From contig CAZIDB010000005.1 of the NCBI GenBank assembly GCA_964537965.1, forward strand, positions 1 to 45,289: a DNA stretch of 45,289 bases. The letters run 5' to 3'. Under the pieces are notes generated by a model, which saw nothing but the letters and a program-made list of their open reading frames with translations, had not been told where the DNA came from and did not search any database. Source of the stretch: SURF-24 sp964537965. Lineage in GTDB: Bacteria > Bacteroidota > Ignavibacteria > Ignavibacteriales > SURF-24. The first letter of the stretch is position 1; each line of letters opens with the position of its first letter. A program made the translations under genes and the position numbers. Below, piece by piece: positions 17,067-26,006 of this stretch.

Positions 17067-17072
17067 AAATTT

Positions 17073-17912
17073 CTATGGAACCCGCGGAAATTTTTTAAAA
17101 TCAGGTTTTCTTTTTTCAAGATAAGCTTTCTTACCTTCCTGAGCTTCTTCACTCATATAGTAAAGTAATGTGGCATTACCGGCTAATTCCTGTATGCCTG
17201 CCTGCCCGTCAAGTTCGGCATTAAAAGCAGATTTAAGTAACCTTATTGCAAGCGGACTTTTCTCAAGTATTTCATTTGCCCACTTAACTCCTTCTGCTTC
17301 AAGTTGCTCAACCGGTACAACTTTATTAACTAATCCCATGTCTTCAGCTTCTTTTGCATTGTATTGCCTGCAAAGGTACCAAATCTCGCGTGCCTTTTTT
17401 TGCCCGACAATTCTTGCAAGATAACCTGCACCGAAACCGCCGTCAAAGCTGCCGACTTTTGGCCCGGTTTGTCCAAAGACTGCATTGTCTGCTGCAATTG
17501 TTAAATCGCATACAAGATGAAGAACATGACCACCACCGATTGCATACCCGGCAACCAGCGCAATTACAGGTTTAGAAATACTTCTTAATAATTTCTGAAG
17601 ATCGAGAACGTTTAATCTTTGAACTCCATTTTTTGCCTGGTAACCTTTGTCCCCGCGTATTCTTTGATCACCGCCAGAACAGAATGCATATTTACCGTCT
17701 TTGGCAGGTCCTTTACCTGTCAGCAGGATAACACCAATTTCTGAATCCTCTCGCGCATCTGCAAATGCATCATACATCTCAATTACAGTTTCCGGGCGAA
17801 AAGCATTTCTAACTTCAGGACGATTAATTGTAATCTTAGCAATGCCATCCATTTTTTCATAAATAACGTCTTTATAACTTCCGCAAGATTTCCATTTGAA
17901 ATTCATTGTCAT
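17073..17912 (-). CDS. menB: 1,4-Dihydroxy-2-naphthoyl-CoA synthase
   Basis: 279 aa crotonase-family enzyme that closes the ring of o-succinylbenzoyl-CoA to give DHNA-CoA. Recognisable blocks are NRPEVRNAFRP, FCSGGDQRIRG, YAIGGGHVLHLVCDL, GQTGPKVGSFDGGFG and ARIVGQKKAREIWYLCRQY, all close to the MenB consensus. The GQTGPKVG block carries the glycine of the bicarbonate-dependent type rather than the aspartate seen in the mycobacterial type, so the catalytic base is probably bound bicarbonate. ATG codons at 17912 and 17906 are both possible starts. The gene follows menH by 4 bp. Confidence 0.96.
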   Translation of the reverse strand: MTMNFKWKSCGSYKDVIYEKMDGIAKITINRPEVRNAFRPETVIEMYDAFADAREDSEIGVILLTGKGPAKDGKYAFCSGGDQRIRGDKGYQAKNGVQRLNVLDLQKLLRSISKPVIALVAGYAIGGGHVLHLVCDLTIAADNAVFGQTGPKVGSFDGGFGAGYLARIVGQKKAREIWYLCRQYNAKEAEDMGLVNKVVPVEQLEAEGVKWANEILEKSPLAIRLLKSAFNAELDGQAGIQELAGNATLLYYMSEEAQEGKKAYLEKRKPDFKKFPRVP

Positions 17913-17916
17913 CCTT

Positions 17917-18735
17917 TTAAATAAACTGATTTATAAAACTGTTAAGCAAACTTACAAAAACTTCCGGTCTTTCTAAATGAATGTTGTGTCCGCAGTTTTC
18001 AATAATTAAATGTGTAGAGTTTTTAATCTCTTTATTCATCCTTCTGTTTATTGCTGTGAATTTATCATCAAGATCACCTGTTATTAGCAAAGAAGGACAG
18101 ATTATTTTTTCAAGCTTCGGCCAGAGGTTTTTCATTGAACCGGTTCCAAAACCTCTGAGCGCATTAGCTAAACCAATCCGGTTGTTTAAAAGTTTCGTAG
18201 TGCGGATTTCATCCAGGATTTTTTTATCTAATTTTTTTTGTGAATTAAATAACGGAAGATTCAACCAGTAATCAATAAAAGTCTCAATTGAATTGTGCTC
18301 TATAAACTCTGCAAGATTTGAATCCTGTTCAATCCGCTCGTTCTTTTGCCCCGGATCTTCCAATCCTGCTGTTGAGCTTTCAAGTACAAGTCCCTTTATT
18401 TTTTCGGGGTGACTACAAATGTAAGTTAATGCTGCTCTTCCTCCCATAGAATAACCGACAAGAATTACTTTTCCGGTACAGAGATTTTTTATTATAGAAT
18501 CAATTTCTTGTAGGATAAATTCTGAGTTGTAGTAGTCCGGGATTGCTGATGAATAATTTTTTCCATGTCCGGGAAGATCAACGGCAATTAAAGCAGCAGG
18601 GGCGGTTAATTTATTAAAGAACGGCAACCAGTCGTTTGATGATCCGGTAAAACCATGCAGAAAAATAATTGAAATTTTAGAATCGGAAGAAGTTTTAATC
18701 TGATAATTCAGATTTATTTTTTCAGAATTATTCAT
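17917..18735 (-). CDS. menH: 2-Succinyl-6-hydroxy-2,4-cyclohexadiene-1-carboxylate synthase (MenH-type alpha/beta hydrolase)
   Basis: 272 aa alpha/beta hydrolase. The oxyanion-hole region is FLHGFTGSSNDW, the nucleophile elbow GYSMGGRAAL places Ser96, the acid is in TGDLDDKF and the histidine in NCGHNIHLE. The SMGGR elbow and the LxGFGTGSMK-like segment are typical of MenH, which eliminates pyruvate from the MenD product. Its ATG overlaps the menD stop as ATGA (18732-18735), and menB starts 4 bp after its own stop, so identity is well supported by context. Confidence 0.92.
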   Translation of the reverse strand: MNNSEKINLNYQIKTSSDSKISIIFLHGFTGSSNDWLPFFNKLTAPAALIAVDLPGHGKNYSSAIPDYYNSEFILQEIDSIIKNLCTGKVILVGYSMGGRAALTYICSHPEKIKGLVLESSTAGLEDPGQKNERIEQDSNLAEFIEHNSIETFIDYWLNLPLFNSQKKLDKKILDEIRTTKLLNNRIGLANALRGFGTGSMKNLWPKLEKIICPSLLITGDLDDKFTAINRRMNKEIKNSTHLIIENCGHNIHLERPEVFVSLLNSFINQFI

Positions 18736-20519
18736 TGGAATTTTTCTGATAAATCCTTTGAGACGTTTGACCAGTATTTTCTTCGTAGGTCTGCAGAATA
18801 TTTTGAATTGGTTTTTACCTGCAGAACTGTGAGCTTGTTTTGCTTTAATGCTGATTTGAATTCAACTTTCAAATCTTTCCAGCTTGTAATGTTTATAAAA
18901 CTGCCGCCGTATGATTTAACAATAAAAGAGAAATTCAAATTATGCGGAGTGATAAAGTAATCATTAAAAACTTTATCATAGCCGGAAACAGGAAGCATCT
19001 GGAATATGCCACCGCCATTATTGTTTACAAGAATTACCACTAACGGAATTTTATATTTAAGTGAAGTTAATAATCCGTTCAAATCATAATAGAAAGCAAG
19101 ATCACCGGTTATTAATACAGTTGGTTTTTGTGAATGAGCCTGGATGCCAAGAGCAGTCGAAGTAATTCCATCTATGCCGCTTGCACCACGATTGTTGTAA
19201 ACACAAATATTCTCATCTGACTTGACTGCGAAATAATCAGTATCACGTACAGGCATGCTATTGGAAATCATCAGCATAGAATTATCAGGAAGCAGCGAAG
19301 TAATTTCTCCGATAATTCTACCCTCAAATGGAAAGTCGGCTATATCAATTATTTTTTTTCTGCTTGTTACAGAAATATTTTCCAGTTTCAAATATGTATT
19401 AAGCCAGTCATCTTCAGCTCTTTGGAAATTTTCTTTTTCAAGCGCATCAATAATGGATTTACAATAAACAGAAGGCTTCAGCCCGATTACTGCCACCGCT
19501 TTGTTTGACGGATCATACCAATCGCCAAATTCATTAACAAGATATTTTACAGAATCACTTTGCTCAAAAAATAATTCCAGTCCTTTTGAAGTTGGTGTTT
19601 TGCCAAAATGAAGGATCAATTCAGGATTCCAATTCTTTAAAAATGAATCGGTTCTTAAAAAGCCTTCGAAGTTTACAAGAATATTTTTTTTGTTGTGTTT
19701 GCCAAATCTTAACTGGGAAATTCCATCAGCTAATATAGGGTACTTTAATTTAGCGGCGAGCTTTGTACAATTTTCAGCAAAGTTAGAATCACTATAATCA
19801 GGTCCGGTAACTATCAATCCTTTTTTTGTTTGCTTTAGAAGTTTATAAAGCTCGTTAAAATCCTTTTTGCTGTAAGTGCTTTTTACATTCTCTTGAGTTG
19901 ATACAGGTAATTTAGAAGAAGAGATTTTTGATTTAATTAAATCTTCCTGTATCTCATCTGTAAATTCATTTGGTTCGAATGGTTTACGGAACGGGAAATT
20001 TAAATGAACCGGTCCCTTTGAATTTATCGTGCTTTCGTAATATGCTCTTGCGGCAATCGTCTTTAGGTTCAATAATCTTTTAACCGATAATTCTGGTAAG
20101 CCAAGATTGAAGTACCATCTTATATGATTCCTGAAAATGTTATCCTGGTTAATGGTTTGGTTTGCCCCGCAGTTTAATAATTCTGGTGGTCTGTCTGCCG
20201 TGCAAACAATCAGAGGAACGTGATGGTAATATGCTTCAATTATTGCAGGATAAAACTCTGCTACCGCCGTACCTGAAGTACTTACAATTACTACAGGACT
20301 CTGAGATGCTTTTGCCAAACCAAGAGCAAAGAAACCGCTTGATCGTTCATCAATTATAACGTAAGACTTGATAGCTTTATTTTCTGAGAACGCAATTGTA
20401 AGAGCAGTATTTCTTGAACCCGGAGAAATACATGCATACTTAACACCAAGAGAAGCTAATTCCTGGACAAACGTGGTGCACCAAAAATAATTCCGATTAA
20501 CTTTTTTTATCATTATCAA
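18732..20519 (-). CDS. menD: 2-Succinyl-5-enolpyruvyl-6-hydroxy-3-cyclohexene-1-carboxylate synthase
   Basis: 595 aa thiamin-diphosphate enzyme that condenses isochorismate with 2-oxoglutarate, the committed step to menaquinone. The N-terminal PYR domain has ISPGSRNTAL and the catalytic glutamate Glu58 in IDERSSGF. TADRPPELLNCGANQTINQ is a MenD hallmark. The C-terminal PP domain has NRGASGIDGITSTALG, the GDLAFYYDLNGLL diphosphate-binding motif and VNNNGGGIFQMLP. Two close ATGs (20519, 20513) could start it; both lie inside the last codons of menF (23-bp overlap), indicating translational coupling. Confidence 0.96.
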   Translation of the reverse strand: MIMIKKVNRNYFWCTTFVQELASLGVKYACISPGSRNTALTIAFSENKAIKSYVIIDERSSGFFALGLAKASQSPVVIVSTSGTAVAEFYPAIIEAYYHHVPLIVCTADRPPELLNCGANQTINQDNIFRNHIRWYFNLGLPELSVKRLLNLKTIAARAYYESTINSKGPVHLNFPFRKPFEPNEFTDEIQEDLIKSKISSSKLPVSTQENVKSTYSKKDFNELYKLLKQTKKGLIVTGPDYSDSNFAENCTKLAAKLKYPILADGISQLRFGKHNKKNILVNFEGFLRTDSFLKNWNPELILHFGKTPTSKGLELFFEQSDSVKYLVNEFGDWYDPSNKAVAVIGLKPSVYCKSIIDALEKENFQRAEDDWLNTYLKLENISVTSRKKIIDIADFPFEGRIIGEITSLLPDNSMLMISNSMPVRDTDYFAVKSDENICVYNNRGASGIDGITSTALGIQAHSQKPTVLITGDLAFYYDLNGLLTSLKYKIPLVVILVNNNGGGIFQMLPVSGYDKVFNDYFITPHNLNFSFIVKSYGGSFINITSWKDLKVEFKSALKQNKLTVLQVKTNSKYSADLRRKYWSNVSKDLSEKFQ

Positions 20520-21888
20520 ATAAAGATAAGATAGGCTTGAATTTTAAATCAGTTTCTTTAACTTCCTGGGCAGGATCAGATCCATCAAGTATTCCGCCAC
20601 CGGCAAAAGCGTAAATCTTTTTCCCGATATTCAGTGCAGATCTTATGGAAACAGTAAACTCACCAAACTTATCCTTATTAAACCAGCCAACTATTCCCGA
20701 ATATAAACCTCTCGGATAATCCTCGGTTTCTTTGATAACCTGGATTGCAGAGCTTTGCGGTAAACCGCATACAGCCGGAGTCGGATGAAGTTTTTCAAGT
20801 ATATGGAAAATACTATTCTCACTATTTACCTTTATCTGAACCGGAGTCCAGAGGTGCTGAATATTTTTCAGTTTTTTAATCTGTGGTTTACTGTCGAAAG
20901 AAATCTCACATTCGTTTGATTTAAATTGCTGTTCAATAAAATCTAAAACTGTTTTATGTTCTTTTAAATCCTTTATTCTTTCAAGTAAATCTTTAGCAAA
21001 CTGTTCATCTTCATTTTCATCTTTGCCTCGTGGTGCTGAACCTGCCAATGCATCGGTAGAAATAAACTCGGGCCCAAGCTCAACAAATTTTTCCGGAGAT
21101 GCTCCGAAGAAAGAACTTTTACCAGAGTGAAAAGAAAAGATATAACAATCAGGATAGTCTTCTCTGAATGAAGAAATGAAGTTGAATACATTAGGTTCTT
21201 TTTCTATCTCGATCTCAACCATTCGCGAAAGTACAACTTTCGTAATAATATCAGACTCAATCTTTTCAAGTGTTTTCCTTACGCTTTCCTGCCATCTCTT
21301 TTTATCTTTAGGTGAATTCCCAATCAGGTGTAATACTTTGGGAGTTGAATTAAAATTTTCATGCCGGTCTTGTTTAATAAGAGCTAATCTTTTCTCGAAT
21401 TCCTCTGTAATTTTTGTATTGGATGCATCGGGCGGAAAAACAAAATTAAATGTTACATATTCCTTATTGTCAACCTTTGATAAAATAATTTTCGGAACAA
21501 ACCAATGACTGTCGCTGAAATCTTCCCAGATTGACTTTTCATTTTCTGGCAGGAATTTTAATCCGCCAACAAACAATGGAATTTTTTCGTTTACCTTGTT
21601 ATCGTTTGAAAAGAAATTCGAAAGAATTCCATTTACTTTTTTACCCGTATAAATGAATCTTGCTTTGCCGCTTTCTTTAATTGATAGAAGCTCACCAAGT
21701 GCAATAAAAGAAAATCCGGACGAAGGTTTATCCCAGTAAAAATATTTTTCAAATCCCTTTGCAATAGGATACAAATTATCAAACAGATTTATCTCTTCAA
21801 GCCTAAAGGTATAAGTGATTATTGAGTTACCGGATTTGAAAAATTTCTGATGCGCAGCCTGAAGAAAATTTATAAATTCAGTGTTCAA
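20497..21888 (-). CDS. menF: Isochorismate synthase
   Basis: 463 aa chorismate-utilising enzyme, first step of the menaquinone branch. The C-terminal chorismate-binding half is complete: FFGASPEKFVELG, ALAGSAPRGKDENEDEQFA, HLWTPVQI, HPTPAVCGLPQ, PRGLYSGIVGWF and YAFAGGGILDGSDPAQEVKET, the last with the metal-binding glutamates. The N-terminal half is more variable, as usual. It could be an EntC- or MenF-type enzyme; its place as first gene of the men cluster decides for menaquinone. The operon promoter should lie in the gap 21889-22257. Confidence 0.94.
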   Translation of the reverse strand: MNTEFINFLQAAHQKFFKSGNSIITYTFRLEEINLFDNLYPIAKGFEKYFYWDKPSSGFSFIALGELLSIKESGKARFIYTGKKVNGILSNFFSNDNKVNEKIPLFVGGLKFLPENEKSIWEDFSDSHWFVPKIILSKVDNKEYVTFNFVFPPDASNTKITEEFEKRLALIKQDRHENFNSTPKVLHLIGNSPKDKKRWQESVRKTLEKIESDIITKVVLSRMVEIEIEKEPNVFNFISSFREDYPDCYIFSFHSGKSSFFGASPEKFVELGPEFISTDALAGSAPRGKDENEDEQFAKDLLERIKDLKEHKTVLDFIEQQFKSNECEISFDSKPQIKKLKNIQHLWTPVQIKVNSENSIFHILEKLHPTPAVCGLPQSSAIQVIKETEDYPRGLYSGIVGWFNKDKFGEFTVSIRSALNIGKKIYAFAGGGILDGSDPAQEVKETDLKFKPILSLFDNDKKS

Positions 21889-22257
21889 GAGTAAATCAAA
21901 TTAGTTGTTAAATAGTATTTGTATTTCAGAATAATGATTCAATAAACAAAAGAATTAGTAACACGTCTTGTTTAAAGTACAAATGAAAACATTTATTTAG
22001 GCACATTTAAATTACTACAAAATTTTACTACAAATCAAGAGTATAAAAAAAATTCTAATCCTTATAATGAAAATTAAATTAATAAACAGATGCAATTAAT
22101 AATCATGAAAAAAAGTTTATTATTATTTGAGAACGCATGTTATCTTTGAACAGGTTTAATCGCAATACCTCTGGTACTAACAGCAAGTGAAAAATTTTTT
22201 ATTTGAAACTTAAAAACAAGTTAATTACTTTATATTAAAAATGAATGGATTGAATCT
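21889..22257. promoter_or_regulatory. Divergent promoter region between menF and the MarR gene
   Basis: 369 bp with no gene. It contains a 10-bp direct repeat, TTACTACAAA, at 22012-22021 and 22025-22034 (13-bp period). A TATCTTTG at 22141-22148 matches the -7 element of Bacteroidota promoters but has no TTG at the right distance upstream. The region must hold promoters for both genes. Whether the MarR protein binds here is unknown. Confidence 0.4.
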
Positions 22258-22680
22258 ATGACAGATGAGAAAATTAAAACAGCAATTGAATTATGGGGTC
22301 AGATTAACAAGGTGTATGAAAAATTTAGGAAGGCTCAGGTAAAAACTATATTTGAAGCTGATTTGACTGTTCCGCAATACGGAGTGTTGGAAGTTCTTTT
22401 AAATGAAGGTCCAATGACTCTTAAGAAAATTGGCGAAAGACTTTTTGTTAGCGGTGCAAATATAACCTGTGTTATTGATAACCTGGAGAAGGAAGGTTTT
22501 GTTAAAAGAGTGCCTTCTAATGTTGACAGAAGAATGATTTTGGCAGAACTTACAGACGATGGTAAAAATAAAATTGAAACATTGTATCCGCAAAACTCGA
22601 AGAATATATATGAAACTGCTTCAATGCTGAATACAATGGAACAGGCTGAACTACAGAATTTGCTTGCTAAATTCGATTAA
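22258..22680 (+). CDS. MarR-family transcriptional regulator
   Basis: 140 aa, the usual MarR length. The winged helix-turn-helix spans about residues 38-105: LTVPQYGVLEVLLNEG, then LKKIGERLFVSGANITCVIDNLEKEGFVKR and the wing SNVDRRMILAELTDDG. Residues outside this form the dimerisation helices. It is divergent from menF over a 369-bp shared promoter region and convergent with prmA. The ligand and target are not visible from sequence; autoregulation or control of menF would be the first hypotheses. Confidence 0.9.
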   Translation: MTDEKIKTAIELWGQINKVYEKFRKAQVKTIFEADLTVPQYGVLEVLLNEGPMTLKKIGERLFVSGANITCVIDNLEKEGFVKRVPSNVDRRMILAELTDDGKNKIETLYPQNSKNIYETASMLNTMEQAELQNLLAKFD

Positions 22681-23537
22681 ACGGTAATTGTGTTTTTCTG
22701 AAATAGAATAGAAATCCACTCATCAAGTACCTTCGTCTTTACGGGCGTAAAACCTAACGATGAATATTGGTCAGTTATATCTTTTTCATCCTGTACTAAA
22801 AGACCCGAAAGTATCAGTTTACCGGAATCAGCAACAAATTTGTAAACCTCGCCGGCAATTTCAATTAGGATATTTTTGTTAATGTTAGCGCAGACAAGAT
22901 CAAATTTTTCCGGTTGAATTGATGAAATCTCGGCAAGTTTAACATCAATTTTATCCGAGACATTATTCAGCTCAATATTTTCTTTGGCATTAATAAAGCA
23001 CCATTCGTCGTTATCAATTCCTACTGCACCTGAAGCGCCAAGCATTACTGCACCAATTGCAAGAATACCGGTTCCGGTTCCTATATCAAGAACTTTAACA
23101 CCGGGATTGAGTTCCTCTTCAAGCATTCTTAGAACAAGTTTTGTAGTTTGATGTTCGCCTGTGCCAAATGACATCTTGGGATCAATAGTAATTACAAGCT
23201 GCTCCGGTTTGGGGTTATATTCTCTGAATGAAGGTTTAATTACAATCCGTTCGCTAACTTCAATAACGTTAATTGATTTTTCCCATTCTTCATTCCAGTT
23301 CTTATCTTCAAATTCGAACTCCTGAATGGAGAATCTTTCTATTACATTTTCTTTCCGCAGGTTTTCTAAAACGGATTGAACGGAATTAAGATTTATCTTT
23401 TTGTTTTCATTTACAAAAACGTTAAGCTCTTTATCTTCTTCAGTAATACCATCAATATCTAATTCCCATAATGCACCGCTAACTAATTCGGGAATAAAAG
23501 GTTCGAATGTAATTTTAAATTGTGTGAACTTTTTCAT
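22677..23537 (-). CDS. prmA: Ribosomal protein L11 methyltransferase
   Basis: About 286 aa SAM-dependent methyltransferase that trimethylates ribosomal protein L11. The SAM-binding motif I reads VLDIGTGTGILAIGAVMLGA, preceded by the PrmA-typical MSFGTGEHQTT block. The acidic VGIDND motif and the CANINKNIL substrate-site block follow. The N-terminal 100 residues form the L11-recognition domain. I prefer the ATG at 23537 (GAGAG upstream); an ATG at 23549 would add four residues. The stop codon shares the palindrome TTAA (22677-22680) with the convergent MarR gene. Confidence 0.92.
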   Translation of the reverse strand: MKKFTQFKITFEPFIPELVSGALWELDIDGITEEDKELNVFVNENKKINLNSVQSVLENLRKENVIERFSIQEFEFEDKNWNEEWEKSINVIEVSERIVIKPSFREYNPKPEQLVITIDPKMSFGTGEHQTTKLVLRMLEEELNPGVKVLDIGTGTGILAIGAVMLGASGAVGIDNDEWCFINAKENIELNNVSDKIDVKLAEISSIQPEKFDLVCANINKNILIEIAGEVYKFVADSGKLILSGLLVQDEKDITDQYSSLGFTPVKTKVLDEWISILFQKNTITV

Positions 23538-23555
23538 AGCAACTCTCATATTTAA

Positions 23556-24548
23556 TTAAGCCTTTGGCCCGGTAAATTCAATTGAATAGATGATTCTTAC
23601 TAATACATCGCCAACTTGTTTTAACGTTTCTTTACCGATATTATCGATGGTATCATTATGTGTATGCCAGTAGTTTCTTCTTTCATCCGGAGTATTAGCG
23701 CCAACAAGTTCAGCATCAATAATATTTACAGTTCTTAACCCTACCTGGTTTAAAGGAATATGATCATCGTAAATACCTTCACCTTCAAAGTTATTAAATG
23801 ATGTTGCATTAAGTTCAGCGGCAGTTGTCCAAATAATATCTACAACATCGGGCGCATACATCATTGAGTTTGTTTCTTTGGAGAATTTTGCTTCCTTATC
23901 TCCTACAAGGTCTAACAGAATTCCGAAAGCTGGTCTATAATCTTTAGGCAGATTAGCGGCGAAATATTTTGAACCAAGTAAATAATTCTGCAGATCAGAT
24001 TCGGTTCCGTAATCTTCACCATCAAATAAAATTAAGTCTATTCCAATCTGCACCTTTTTTTCTTTTAATATTCTTGCTAGTTCAAGCAGTATTGCTACAC
24101 CGCTTGCTCCGTCGTTTGCACCTGGAATTGGGTTATTTACAAGTGCAGGATTTTTATCGTGATCCGCACGCGGCCTGCTATCCCAATGTGCACATAAAAA
24201 TATTCTATTCTTTGCATCAGGATTAAAGCTTGCAATAATATTTGTAAGATTAAGTGTTTCATCGTTATAACCGGGATAAGAAAAGTTTTGAAGAGTAACC
24301 TTATCGGCAAATTTTTTCAACTCGGTTTCAAAATATGCTAACGCTAATTGATGTGCTGTTGAGTTTGGATTTCTCGGTCCGAATGAAAGTTGCTTCTCAA
24401 TGTAACTGAAAGCATTATCAGCGTTAAAGGCAGGTAATGTTGTCATAGGTTTTAAAGAAAATTTTTGTTCAACTTCTTCTTTCGGTGTTTCTTTACCGCA
24501 GGATAAAATAAGAAGCGAAAGTAAAACTGGAATAATTATTTTTTTCAT
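23556..24548 (-). CDS. Lipoprotein M28-family metallopeptidase / glutaminyl-peptide cyclotransferase-like
   Basis: 330 aa. The signal peptide ends in a lipobox (LLILSC, Cys17), so the mature protein is membrane-anchored in the periplasm or at the cell surface. The zinc-binding M28 fold is intact: His121 in CAHWDSRPR, Asp146 in GANDGASG, the acidic pair in FDGEDYG (Glu178/Asp179), a further Asp in LLDLVGD, and a C-terminal His in YWHTHNDT. The HWDSRP and GANDGASG pattern is shared with bacterial glutaminyl cyclases, so cyclisation of N-terminal Gln is as likely as peptidase activity. It follows the TatD-radical SAM gene by 75 bp and precedes prmA by 18 bp. Confidence 0.85.
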   Translation of the reverse strand: MKKIIIPVLLSLLILSCGKETPKEEVEQKFSLKPMTTLPAFNADNAFSYIEKQLSFGPRNPNSTAHQLALAYFETELKKFADKVTLQNFSYPGYNDETLNLTNIIASFNPDAKNRIFLCAHWDSRPRADHDKNPALVNNPIPGANDGASGVAILLELARILKEKKVQIGIDLILFDGEDYGTESDLQNYLLGSKYFAANLPKDYRPAFGILLDLVGDKEAKFSKETNSMMYAPDVVDIIWTTAAELNATSFNNFEGEGIYDDHIPLNQVGLRTVNIIDAELVGANTPDERRNYWHTHNDTIDNIGKETLKQVGDVLVRIIYSIEFTGPKA

Positions 24549-24623
24549 ATATATTAAATCCGATTTTATTTCTGTTCATAAAAAATTCAGGTGATAAGTA
24601 ATCACATGTTAACAAGTGTGCTT

Positions 24624-25985
24624 TCAGGAAAAATACGTTCTCTCTCTGAAGTTGACGCCAATTACTTCCTCAGCAAACTTTTTCGCTTTTTCAATATCAA
24701 TTTCATCTAATCCAACAACTGACAAAGTCAGTCTGGAAAATTCTTTTACTTTCTTAGCGAAGTCTATCATCTCATCAAACATTTCCGGTGCTACTCTCAT
24801 AAGATTTGCATACTGTACTTTGTCTGTACTGTTCAGGCTTATCGATACTTCATCAATCAAGCCTTTAAACTCGGGAGTAATATCGCGTTTATTAATTACG
24901 TTTCCATGTCCATCGGTATTGATTCTTGTTTTGCCGCCGTTAGCTTTAACGTATGCTGCAATTTCTTTACAAACCTCCCATCTAATTGTCGGTTCACCAA
25001 AACCGCAGAATACTATCTCATCATAATTCTTTGGGTCACCAATTTCTTTTATGTATGTCTCAGCAGGAGGTTCCTGGCTTTTAGTCATCTTTAAGTTGTA
25101 ACCTTTAACAGTAGCGTCACCTTTTCTATCGCAGAAAACACAATCAGCATTGCATCGGTTTGTAACATTAATATAAAGTGAATTCCGGATTTTGTAAGTG
25201 AAAGTCAGTTCCGGCAATTTTCCAATGCCGAAAAGTTTAAACGCATTTAATGAAGTTGAGTTTGCAACATCTTCAACCGAGAGGTTTTGTATCTCGGCAA
25301 TTTTCTCTGCAACTAATTTTACATTAGATGGTTCGTTTCTTAATCCGCGATGTGGAACAGGCGTCATAAACGGAGAATCTGATTCAAGTAAAAGATTATC
25401 CACCTGAATTGATTTTACTATCTCACGTAATGTGTCTGCTTTCTTGAAAGTAATATTACCGGTAAAAGATAAATAATGCCGCATTTCAATCAATTCTTTT
25501 GCGTCCTGTATAGTACCGGCAAAACAATGAAACTGACATTTTAATCCCGAGTCATTATACGATCTTATGATTCTCATTACATCGTCATTGGATTCGCGGT
25601 TATGAACTACCACGGGCAGGTTTAATTTAAGCGCAAGATTAATCTGATCTTCAAATACTTTAAGCTGTTTTTCTTTTGGAGAAAAATCGTAGAAATAATC
25701 GAGCCCAATCTCTCCAATTGCAACAACCTTTTTATTTTGAGCTAAACTTTCAAGATCATTGAGATAATTCCCATTTAAATCTTTTGAATCGTGTGGATGA
25801 ACGCCGATAGTAGCATAAATATTTTCATACTTTTCTGCAAGTGCTACTGCCTGGCTTGAACTTGCAAGGTCTGTTCCGGGTACAATTATATAATCTACAC
25901 CGTTTTCAAAACTGCGGTTAATTACTTCTTCTAAATCTTCATTAAAATTTGGATAGAAGAGATGAGCGTGAGTATCAATAAACAT
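24624..25985 (-). CDS. TatD-family hydrolase fused to a radical SAM domain
   Basis: 453 aa in one uninterrupted frame. Residues 1 to about 255 are a complete TatD-type metal-dependent hydrolase or DNase: DTHAHLFYPNF, GEIGLDYFYD, VVHNRES, FHCFAGT and ESDSPFMTPVPHRG. Residues about 262-453 are a compact radical SAM domain with CX3CX2C at C278, C282 and C285, a CGFGEPTIR block and INTDGHG. This matches the TatD-linked radical SAM family (TIGR04038 as I recall it), normally encoded next to tatD and occasionally fused. The substrate of the radical SAM part is unknown. It is the last gene of a run that includes the TonB receptor (stop-to-start gap of 21 bp to the small lipoprotein gene). Confidence 0.9.
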   Translation of the reverse strand: MFIDTHAHLFYPNFNEDLEEVINRSFENGVDYIIVPGTDLASSSQAVALAEKYENIYATIGVHPHDSKDLNGNYLNDLESLAQNKKVVAIGEIGLDYFYDFSPKEKQLKVFEDQINLALKLNLPVVVHNRESNDDVMRIIRSYNDSGLKCQFHCFAGTIQDAKELIEMRHYLSFTGNITFKKADTLREIVKSIQVDNLLLESDSPFMTPVPHRGLRNEPSNVKLVAEKIAEIQNLSVEDVANSTSLNAFKLFGIGKLPELTFTYKIRNSLYINVTNRCNADCVFCDRKGDATVKGYNLKMTKSQEPPAETYIKEIGDPKNYDEIVFCGFGEPTIRWEVCKEIAAYVKANGGKTRINTDGHGNVINKRDITPEFKGLIDEVSISLNSTDKVQYANLMRVAPEMFDEMIDFAKKVKEFSRLTLSVVGLDEIDIEKAKKFAEEVIGVNFRERTYFS

Positions 25986-26006
25986 TTAAAACCTGAATAC
26001 ATTTAA

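Noticed and set aside
22141..22148. TATCTTTG as a Bacteroidota-type -7 promoter element for the MarR gene
   Set aside because: No TTG at the required distance upstream; one short match in AT-rich DNA is not enough.
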